Assembly: GCA_963667855.2 (NCBI GenBank)
Contig: CAXXKI010000013.1
Location: 62,001-126,000 of the forward strand
From: G963667855 sp963667855
GTDB lineage: Bacteria > Planctomycetota > Phycisphaerae > UBA1845
Reading direction: 5' to 3'
Length of the DNA stretch: 64,000 nucleotides
Shown: positions 36,148 to 45,400 of the stretch, piece after piece
Layout of the letters: every line of letters starts with the position of its first letter
Position numbering within the stretch: the first letter of the stretch is position 1
The notes under the pieces: generated by a model
The model's input: only the letters and a program-made list of their open reading frames with translations
What the model was told of the DNA's origin: nothing
Databases searched by the model: none
Position numbers and translations under genes: made by a program

Positions 36148-36220
36148 GATGATTCTCCAAAAAACACATCATGCCAAAAAACACAACCCCACGTCCAGAT
36201 GCATTTCACCGGAGGCTTAC

Positions 36221-36323
36221 GATCAATACACAGTTCCCGGGCGATCCGTCGCTGGGACCACCCTTGCTCTAAAAGTCCTTGTATCGCTTGTATCTTGGCC
36301 ATCTTGAGGTAATTCGCCATCAT
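36221..36323 (-). pseudogene. istA: istA 5' end (HTH part), cut off by IS66
   Basis: ATG 36323 (or 36320) begins MMANYLKMAKIQAIQGL, then LEQGWSQRRIARELCIDR, the conserved IstA helix-turn-helix. Translation then runs into IS66 sequence. The rest of HTH plus catalytic domain resumes at 33708. An AGGGGAT-like RBS precedes the start. Confidence 0.88.
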
Positions 36324-36424
36324 GATCCCCTTCGACCCACCATGGGCCAAAGAATGCCATAACACGAATCACCACCTCCTCAAGGTGGCCGATTTTCACC
36401 CGCCCATCACTGGCTGGTTTTGAC

Positions 36425-38299
36425 GGTTCTCCCGCACTTTTGGTGAAAAGTTCTGTTTTGCCACGGATTTCCGCATTAGACGATTTGCTGGCATTGCCCG
36501 AAAACGCTTCGGGGGCGACGGTGTTTATCGCATCAATGTAAAACCATAACACATTCCCGGAAAACAGATCTCAATTAGCCCGAATACAACACACGCTGCC
36601 GGAGCAGATCGAAATTTGCCCGACCATACATCTGGCGTTTTATGAATTTCAAACGATTAACTTGCCCCTCCAACTGCCCATTGTTCCACGCTGTTGTGAG
36701 CCCGGCGTTCACAGCGTCGAAGTCCGATTTTAATCCCGTGGCGAACCTCTTTAATTCCTTTGGTGAGGTAGAATCCCATACACGTTGCATCCATGAATCC
36801 AGTGTCTCATCGCTCTCCTTATGCACTATATCCGAAAACTCGTGAGATAAGTCGGCGGCCTTTTGCACATCAGGAATGTGCCTGAATAGAGCGTCGATAA
36901 ATTCTCGATCCTTTTCCTCCAGATCGTCGGGTTTCTTAAGCAACAGCCAGGCTGTTTTCTTAGCCGATGGCGGAGGTACTTTACGGTGTCGATACAATGA
37001 ATCACTTTTGCTTCTAGCCCAGTTGGCCACACGACGGCGAACGCTGCAATAAGAACCGGTAAACCCCATAGCTTCTAATTCCCGTGCGAGTTGAGCAGCA
37101 TTCTGGCAACCTTCATTCCAGCGTTTCAATAAGTAGTCAGTGAATTCGTCTGTCTTGCTGGCATATTGACGTGTTGCTCGTTCTAGACACTCTCCAGCCC
37201 GAATGTATTTCCCCACGGTGTCCCGATGAATATTCAGACATCGGGCGATTGCACGGTACGACTTTCCCTGCCGGTTTAACTCAATAACTCTCTCATACCT
37301 TTCAATCCGTCGTTTTCGGCCAATATCACGTATCGTTGTTTTACGAGGTAATCGGTCGGTACGAATACTATTCGAAGTTTCACCATCCGATTTCGTCGTT
37401 GGCGGTCCGCGACCAGTGGCATCCTGCATGGCCAATGCCATTTGTGGATAATGATGTTCCAGCATTCTCGATAGTGCTTTCCGTAAATTCTGGATCAGAT
37501 GAAACCGGTCAGCAACCTGTGTTGCTTGGGGTGCTCCCTGGGAAACACCTTCAGAATAACAATGGGCACGATCTCGGGTGACGACTTCGATTTCCGGATG
37601 TTGACGAAACCAGGCAGCCACGGTTTCCGGTTCTCGATCATCCAAAACATCGATAGGCCGATGCTGTTCGAGATCACAAATCAGAGTTCCATATCTCAGC
37701 CCTTTACGCATGGCCCAATCATCGACACCGACTATACGCAAGGTCGATGGTGTGGAAACTGGCGTTTTCCTGATCGTGCGTAACAGAGTATCGGCACTGG
37801 TCGGCATTCCCAGGCGATTGGCCAATCGCGAACCCGCTTCGCCGCCACAGGTAAAAGCGATATTAGCGAGCGTATCGACCAGCCGGACGGTTTTTCGTGC
37901 ATAAGCTGTCGCGACCTCCCGCAACCGAGCTACGAAAATTCGTCGCGCACAACCCGGAAAATCGCAGAAATACTTCTTCGAAAGCAGGTTTAACCGCACG
38001 GCCCGACCCTGCCAGGGTAAATCGCTCAGTTGCCGTTTATACCGGCTATGTTCTCGTGAAGACAAACGCCCGCAAAGGGGGCAAATACCCTGCGGTGCCA
38101 TCGACTCGACGGTTATCGTGATGACATCCGGCTCAATACTGATCTGCTGGCAGCGAAGCGTGTCGGGCTGCGGCAGATGTGGATTTACCATCTGAGCAGA
38201 CTCCGTTCCGCGTTTCCAGGTCCATCCTTGGACCTACGCCACGCAGTCTACCGCTCAACCCGGCCTATTTCACGCTTTCACCAAAAGTGCGGGAGAACC
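36425..38299 (-). mobile_element. ISL3-family element, complete copy, 1875 bp
   Basis: Inverted ends GGTTCTCCCGCACTTTTGG at 36425 and, inverted, at 38299. The flanks GTTTTGAC (36417-36424) and GTTTTAAC (38300-38307) differ at one base and are read as a slightly diverged 8-bp target duplication, the ISL3 length. The insertion is in the right terminal repeat of the IS21 element. Confidence 0.88.
36575..38191 (-). CDS. ISL3-family transposase
   Basis: 538 residues. N-terminal zinc-binding region CPLCGRLSSREHSRYKRQL...CDFPGCARRIF, then an HTH, the DDE_Tnp_ISL3 core with Asp in IVGVDDWAMRKG, Asp in VVTRDRAHCYSEG, and Glu in the C-terminal GQLEGQVNRLKFIKRQMYGR. A second HTH-like insert (SYRAIARCLNIHRDTVGKY) lies in the middle, as in long ISL3 enzymes. 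The frame is intact. Confidence 0.93.
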   Translation of the reverse strand: MVNPHLPQPDTLRCQQISIEPDVITITVESMAPQGICPLCGRLSSREHSRYKRQLSDLPWQGRAVRLNLLSKKYFCDFPGCARRIFVARLREVATAYARKTVRLVDTLANIAFTCGGEAGSRLANRLGMPTSADTLLRTIRKTPVSTPSTLRIVGVDDWAMRKGLRYGTLICDLEQHRPIDVLDDREPETVAAWFRQHPEIEVVTRDRAHCYSEGVSQGAPQATQVADRFHLIQNLRKALSRMLEHHYPQMALAMQDATGRGPPTTKSDGETSNSIRTDRLPRKTTIRDIGRKRRIERYERVIELNRQGKSYRAIARCLNIHRDTVGKYIRAGECLERATRQYASKTDEFTDYLLKRWNEGCQNAAQLARELEAMGFTGSYCSVRRRVANWARSKSDSLYRHRKVPPPSAKKTAWLLLKKPDDLEEKDREFIDALFRHIPDVQKAADLSHEFSDIVHKESDETLDSWMQRVWDSTSPKELKRFATGLKSDFDAVNAGLTTAWNNGQLEGQVNRLKFIKRQMYGRANFDLLRQRVLYSG

Positions 38300-38320
38300 G
38301 TTTTAACCCGCCCGGTGACA

Positions 38321-38768
38321 TAAAAGCGATATTAGCGAGCGTATCGACCAGCCGGACGGTTTTTCGTGCATAAGCTGTCGCGACCTCCCGCAACCGAGCT
38401 ACGAAAATTCGTCGCGCACAACCCGGAAAATCGCAGAAATACTTTTTCGAAAGCAGGTTTAACCGCACGGCCCGACCCTGCCAGGGTAAATCGCTCAGTT
38501 GCCGTTTATACCGGCTATGTTCTCGTGAAGACAAACGCCCGCAAAGGGGGCAAATACCCTGCGATGCCATCGACTCGACGGTAACTGTGATCAAATCCGG
38601 CTCGATGCTGATCTGCTGGCAGCAAAGTGTGCGGGCTGCGACAGATATGTATTTACCATCTGGCAGACTCCGTTCCGCATTTTTATGGGCCATCCTTGGC
38701 CCCACTCTACGCAGTTTACCGCTTCGTCCGGCCTATTTCACGCTTTTCACCAAAAGTGCGGGAGAACC
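38321..38768 (-). mobile_element. Truncated second ISL3 copy (right end and start of transposase)
   Basis: Starts at the outer end 38768 (GGTTCTCCCGCACTTTTGG, inverted) and contains the first 110 or so codons of an ISL3 transposase, very similar to the complete copy (same CPLCGRLSSREHSRY region, a few substitutions). It is cut at 38320 by the IS21 end within the ..TLANIAF codons. The outer flank is GTTTTGAC (38769-38776). The missing part is not found left of the IS21 element. Confidence 0.85.
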
Positions 38769-38776
38769 GTTTTGAC

Positions 38777-39106
38777 TGCCCGCTGACAGGATATTTCTTC
38801 AATACCCCAATTGCGTATTCCTTCAGGAATTATTTCCATCTCCAGATTGGGGCACTCTACGGGCGTCAAAAAGTGGCACTTCGTACCGTTTCCCGAATTG
38901 TTGACTATTTCCGTTGGTTTATTGCGTAAACCATACGTTGAGTTCATCAGGTTTAAACCTCATGGATTACTGTATCGATTTGTTCGAGCAACTCGTTTGT
39001 CAACTTCTGTTAAACGCTTTTTTAGTATTCTCACCGCTGTTTGGTTTGTAGTCTATGGCCTAAATATGCGTGCAGTACTTCGTTTGTATTAGGGATACAT
39101 CGGAAT
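38777..39106. other. Non-coding stretch between the IS cluster and the subtilase gene
   Basis: It begins with the inverted IS21-like end TGTCAGCGGGCAGTCAAAAC (38769-38788, minus strand), then about 300 bases with no gene that I can support. A 93-codon plus-strand frame at 38811 has no RBS and no motif. Confidence 0.4.
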
Positions 39107-39484
39107 TCAGTCGTTGTTCAGTTTCACGTTATCGAGATAGGCGACGTTTCCCCCTGAGAACTCTGCCCGGAGATAAACAGCAGTCAAAGACCCGAGCACA
39201 GAACGAAACTCGGCTTCTGTTGGAGTAGTTTCATCATGGAATTGCCATTCTTCTTCGGTCATTTGAACGGAGAAAGTTTGCCATGTCGTAGATGCTTGAG
39301 GCGGTGTCCAGTTTTCAATAACCAGGCTGGATTCAGCTCCAACAAGTATAACATCAGCTGTACTAAACGAGCCTGTTGGTTCCACTCGGATATCCCATTG
39401 CAGGGTTAAACCATAAGAAACCATGATTTCTGAGACAAAAGAAGACGGTACCTTAAAGAAGGTTGCTCCAGTCCATTCGTCATC
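39107..39484 (-). pseudogene. C-terminal domain of the subtilase, beyond an in-frame TGA
   Basis: Directly after the TGA at 39485-39487 the same frame continues DDEWTGATFFKVPSSFVSEIM and later AYLDNVKLNND, ending at 39107. Together with the upstream FTFDADAQGWSVVSFPD this makes a laminin-B-like or carbohydrate-binding beta-sandwich that begins inside the main gene. One transition (CGA to TGA) would explain the stop. Confidence 0.7.
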
Positions 39485-42400
39485 TCATGTAAGACAACCA
39501 CCGGGGTTACCGATCAAGCCTTCCCAATCAACAGGTCCAGAGGCCAATGGATTTCCACTATATGGCCCCATATCAGGGAAGCTGACAACTGACCATCCTT
39601 GAGCATCGGCATCGAACGTGAAGCCGGAAGGCTCACATTCATCAGGGATACCGTTTTCGTCAACATCTTCGCTAGTACCGCTTTCTATGTCGCATTCATC
39701 GGGGACTTCGTTGTTGTTGCAGTCGTCGTCGGTGCCGGTGGCGATTTCTATGCGGTCGTCGATCTGGTTTGCGTTGCAGTCTAGAAGCACCTCCGCCACA
39801 ACGCGGAATCCGTAGCGATTGGATATTTGGTTTATGTCGCCTGCGGTATCCCTGTAGACTGAATCCCAGAAGTCTCCTTTCCGCCAGGAGCCACCCCGTC
39901 TGGTTCGCTCTCCCGTGCCGGGTCGCGGGCTGCCGTCCGTGGGGGCGCCATTGTAGGTTGAACTCCACGCATCGGAGCAGAATTCCCAGACGTTTCCGTA
40001 GACGTCGTAGAGGCCGTAGGGGTTGGGCAGACCCTGCTTGACCGCACGCGTTGGTCCGTCGGATTTGTCGTACCAGGCGTATTGGTCAAGAGTGCCGGGG
40101 GCCGTGAAGAACCGATCGCCGGGCTGTCCGCCGCGGCAGGCGTATTCCCACTCGGCCTCGCTGGGCATGCGGACTGTGAGGCCGGTGATAGTCGATACCT
40201 GATCGCAGAAGTTGACACATTGCGTGTATGTGGCGCTGTCGACCGGCTGTTGGAGATCGCCGGTCCAGTGTGCGGGGTTGTCGCCCATCACGGCCAGCCA
40301 CTGCTCCTGGGTGACTTCGGCGTTGCCGATGAAGTAGTCGTAGCCGATTGTTACATCGTGGATAGGCTGGCTGGCCGTGTACGTCGCTGAGCCCATGCTG
40401 AACGTTCCGCCCTCGATGCGGACAAGCGTCATGGACACACCGCCGCCGAGATCGATAACTAGCTCTCCAGCCGGAGCCTCGCATTCGTCGGGTATGCCGT
40501 TGCCGTCGGCATCTTCGCTGTGGCCGTCGCGAATGTCGCATTCGTCGGGAACGCCGTTGTCGTTACAGTCGGCGGCGCTACCGCTGGCCAACTCATCCTC
40601 ATCCGAGATCCCGTTGGTGTTGCAGTCCGGCAGGCATTGGTAGTTGTCTTCGTCGCAGACTTCGTTCCACATGCACGGCGGAATACCGGTTGTGCAGGTG
40701 CCAGCATGGCAGGTTTCGTCGCCGTTACAATAGTCTTCGTCGTCGCAATCAGTATCGCTCCAGCAAGTGGGTAGCGATGTCGGAAGCAGCGTTTGGATTG
40801 CGGCGAAATCATACAGGTCTACATCACCGTCACTATCGACGTCAGCAACTTGACAATCGCCCCTTAGAGCATACTCAGGATCAGGCCCGGTCATACAGTC
40901 CAGGATGGCCATGAAGTATACCACGCTGACATGCGTCGTGGCCTGGCTGCTGTTCGGCGATGGCTCCCTGTCCGTCGCAACAAGCCTAAGCGTGTACGTG
41001 CCGGGCGCTAATCCAACAGTGTTCCATTCGGCGAGAACGTCGGCAAATACAGGCGCTTCACTCTCACGTAAGAGGAACCATGTATCCGGACTATATCCCA
41101 TTCCGTATTCGAGATGATAGTTCTCAAGATTGGCGTCCCATGAAGTCCCAGTAATCCGGACCATGCCGAAGACACCTGCGCCTTCCTCCGGCGAAATGAG
41201 TTGGACCATTGGCGAAGTCGAGTCTGGTTCGGTCGTGAATGAGAGGGCGTACGATTCGGCCATCCGATTCCCGTTCTGATCCCGAATGCCAGTGGGGCCG
41301 CCCGAAAGCACTAACGTATAGATTTCCGAGTTAGCAAGATCGGTCGACGGCGTGAACGTGACCCGTTCGCCATAAGCTACGACACCTGGCACGTCGTTGT
41401 TGCTTGAATCCGAGAGAGTCACTGTGTTCTGTGTAACGGTGCCGGCGTCGAGCTCGACATTGAACTCGACTTCTATGACTGGGCGAACTGAGACATCCAC
41501 CGCGTCCTGATCGGGCGTTGTAGATATCACCATCGGCGCATGTGGGATGATACTGATCTGGATGGTAGTAGACTCGGTCGACTCGGGAGAGTTGTCCGCG
41601 TCCGTCGCCGTAACAACCACGGTGTGGTTTCCGGCATCTAATGGTCCAAGGACGACATGGTAGGACCCCGAAGCGGGGTGAGTAACACCGTCAAGGACGC
41701 ACGATGTCTCTGAGATTCCGGCCTCGTCGTGAGCTTCCCACGACACGAATATCGTCTCATCATCTTCGAGCAGGCTGTTGCCATCACCATTGTCCTCTGC
41801 TACGGTGATGTTGCTTATCTCAGGCCCCTCACAATCATCGTCGTGTACATCGATTGTCGTACACGCGATGTTGTCGAGCATTTTTATGTCCCCTACGGTT
41901 TCGACCGAGACACATAGTGTGTGCGCCATGGACTCCGGAGGGCATAGCCCTTCAGTTGGCTGCCAATCTTGCTGAACGGTTGCCTCCGCACCGGACGCAA
42001 TAGTTCCGAGTGATTGAGGACTACCTATCTCGACGCCACCACTCTCCGGATGGCCGTGATAGAATGCAGCGATCACATCGGAGGCATCGCCGCTGCCGGT
42101 ATTGCGCACCAGAGCGGTAACCTCAATAAGGTCGTCCTCGGAGGGGGTGGACGGCTGTGTGGTCATGTTGGCTGGTGATACGCCAATGTCCGGATTATGT
42201 GCGTAGGCGATTATGTTGATGTCTTCGCTACCAACCAGAATTTCGGGCAAAGGCGTGGCATTTGTGTCCAAGATTGCCACTGCATACGCTTCGTACGGAA
42301 CGTCTCCGGGAGGGCTCCCCCATTCGACGACATGGCTGTTGTCTGCCAGCGTACGATAGACGACAAGATTCGGGTTGGGACCACCGCCATCCATCCCGAC

Positions 42401-45400
42401 GACAATCTCTTTCTCTCCGTCGTTATTCACGTCGGCGGTCACTACGCTCAATCCGTTTCGTCCTCCCGGAAGTAAGTAGTTTTCGGGGTTGGACTCATTC
42501 CAGACATTGTTCCCTTGTGACTCTAGAACAAACAAGTAGTCCTCTTCCGAAACATAGATGATCTCGTTCAGCGAATCACCATCCGTATCAGCAACTGTGA
42601 TGTCCACATAGGGTGAGAAGCTGCCTGCGAGGTAGGTGCCGTTCGCGTAGTCCAGCCGTTTGATATACGAGTTGTTGCCAACGGATTCGTAGAGCATTAT
42701 TTGCTCGTCCGCTGTTGCCCACAGGATTTCGGGATGGCCGTCTCCATCGGAGTCGGCAACTGTGATTGCATACGGTACCGTTGGGTCTGAGAATGGGTTT
42801 GGAGGATTGAGAATATCAGGGCTGGTCCAACGGTGAACGAAACCTCCGCCGCTATACTCGTACACCTGAACAGCAGATGTTGCGCCCTGCCGGTAGTCAC
42901 GGCCAACGATGATCTCCAGTAAGCCGTCCCCGTCTGAATCTCCCACCTCTATGCCGGTGAGCATGGAATTCTGACTTACCGGAGTCCCTCGAATGGTCCA
43001 CGAGTCATTGTCAACAGCCTCGAACCATGTGACCTTCCATGGATAATCATTATCGTCCGGACCGGAGCTTGAGAGCACACAAATATCGGTGTAGCCATCG
43101 CCATCGAAATCTCCGGTTGCGAGACCGGCATTCTCCGGAACATATCCCAGGTCAGGGCTCTCATATCGGAGTTCGAACGTGTCGTCCGCAACCAGTTCAA
43201 GAACATATAGACGACCAGAGTAGTCGACGCCGCCAACCTCCCCGCCACTGGTGGCCGAAATAATCTCGGCCATACCATCGTTGTCGGTGTCGCCTACAGC
43301 CAGGTTACTGTACGATCCGTGATAGCCATGATGGGTCCAGGGGATACCCGCGATCCGAGCGTACGCACTTGTCGTTCCACCACAATAAGCCGTTCCTGTT
43401 ATCTGAAATACTCTAGTTGCATGCCCGTGGGCCGCCGGATCCGACACGAACGTAACAGTACGGGCAACAGCGCCATCGGGAATCGACGACGTGTCCACAG
43501 AGATTTCGCACACGTGCGATGAACCGGCAGGAACGACCAACGGAGTAGTCACGTTTACGGACGTGTCCGGATCGCTCGTTTGGATCGACGACACGACTAG
43601 ATCGGCACTTCCTGGGTTTATGATGGTTACGTTGTGGAGGACCGGGCCGTCGTCTTGACACACCACACAGAAGTCATAGCTGTAAGAGGACAGATTCATG
43701 TAGGAGGCGGACGTAATCTCAATCGGAAACTCGACAGTCTGTACCAGATCCCCCTCGCATCCGTAGTAAACGTCCATGACAGCCGTGAATGACCCACTGC
43801 ATGACGACGGGATGTCGCCCGTATCGAAGTCAAAGTGGTTTACCTCGGTCTGTCCTGGGTTGATCGTAGGATACGATTCACTGACATCTCCGAAGAGCGG
43901 AACACCGCATGCCGTGATCTGACGAATCACGCCTTGCGGTTCGATACATGCTGCGTTGCCGTCGTTACGCAAATGCACGAAGAACCCAGCGCGTTCGCCG
44001 CTTTCCAGTACACCATCCCCATCGCCTTGTTCAGAGTCGTCGATCACAACCTCGTCCACTTGCAGTTGCGGTCCAACAGTACCCGGTTGATGCACAGTAA
44101 CGTGCAGAGTCTCGTACTCGATGTACTTCGGACCGGTAGCGTTGCCGGTTCTGTATTCGATTCGCAACGTGAACGTGATCTGGTCGCTAAAAGACGGCGT
44201 CGTTGTGAACTCAAACTCTCCGTATCCCCACGAGATTCCGTTGTGGATCGTGATGTTCGGGTAGATGACATAGTCGTCCGTGATCGTTACGCCCGGCGTA
44301 TTCGTACTCAGGTATCCTCGTATCGAGTAGGCAGGCTCATGTGATATCTTCCCAAGGAGAACACTCATTTCTCCGGTTTCGCCACTCTCCAATATTCCAT
44401 CAGCATCCGACTCTGGGTTGTCATCGTCCACCTCGTGTTTGAGAATCTCCCAAGTGTCGTTCGTCTCCTCGGGGTGATGCACCTGCACCGTTCCCGTGCT
44501 GTAATAGTTGACCGGTGGGTTGCACTCATCTGTGATCCATGCACAGATGTAGTAGGAACCGTTCGGCATGGATGATGTATCCCAGGTGTAAAAATCGTCG
44601 CCACTCTGATCATCCTCGGAAATCGGTTCTGGGTTGATACGTTGCGACGGATAGTCGTTGTTGTTCACGTCTGCGTCCATGTCCCAGAACAACTCTACGA
44701 TCGCGTTGCTGTCCGGATCGGAATCAATCCACCGAATCAGATAGGCTGCATCAGCGGGCCCCTCGTTTGGGTATGCCGGTGATACGATGTGAATCACAGG
44801 TGCAACGTTCTGCACGCACGGCGACTCGACCACCTGCACCTCAGTTGCAAGAGAACTCTGCGCACCACTTAGATCCGTCGCCGTTACCTGGACTATGTGG
44901 TTTCCCAAGCATTCAGCATTGGCATCCCACGTAACGCCATACAGATTTCCCGCTAGAGGCGACAAGGGTATCGGATCGCCGTTATCAACCCGCAATCGGA
45001 CGGTGAGGGGGGGCGTGCCTCCTACGACGGAGGCTTTGACCATGACATATCCAAACACACAAGGTGGACTCACTGTCGTATCCACGGGTGAAAAATCAAC
45101 AGTGGCAATACTTGGTGCGACCCCCGCTTCCGTTAAGCCCGACATTACTATCGAGAAGCCCTGCGAGCCATCCATAAGCGATGGTCCTTTGTGACTGACT
45201 CTTATTCTATACTCTCCTTCACCTGGAAACGGAATCAATACCTGCTCTACATTGTCCCGATCATTGTCGCGGCGCTCAGCTTGAGCTTCCGGCGTTCCCT
45301 GCTCAAGCGCCCAAGGAAAATGGTCTGTTCCGTCAGGATCTGTAATGCGCAAGTCCAGGTCGTTTCTCAGCATCCGATCCGGAGGATCCAGGGAAAGCTC

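Larger units (their letters stand above)
33709..36220 (-). mobile_element. IS66-family element, 2512 bp, inserted in istA
   Basis: Ends GTAAGCACTCGG (33709) and, inverted, GTAAGCCTCCGG (36220) fit the GTAAGC start usual in IS66. The 8-bp target duplication GATCAATA is at 33701-33708 and 36221-36228, the length typical of IS66. It carries tnpA, tnpB and tnpC, all intact. Confidence 0.93.
31104..38320 (-). mobile_element. IS21-family element carrying nested IS66 and ISL3 elements
   Basis: Left end at 31104 begins TGTCGCCGGGCGGGTTAAAA. Right end at 38320, read inward, begins TGTCACCGGGCGGGTTAAAA. When the ISL3 element is removed from the right end, the two ends align for about 50 bases, including a second block GGGCGGGT(T/G)AAAATCGGCCA. 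Cargo: istA, istB, an IS66 in istA and an ISL3 in the right terminal repeat. No direct repeat flanks the ends (GGATAT against TAAAAG), so the site was probably rearranged after insertion. Confidence 0.8.

Noticed and set aside
38811..39092. 93-codon plus-strand frame
   Set aside because: No RBS and no recognisable motif; follows IS debris.
39485..39487. TGA as a selenocysteine codon in the subtilase
   Set aside because: The position lies in a beta-sandwich domain with no redox role, and no SECIS-like hairpin is obvious after it; a nonsense change from CGA is simpler.
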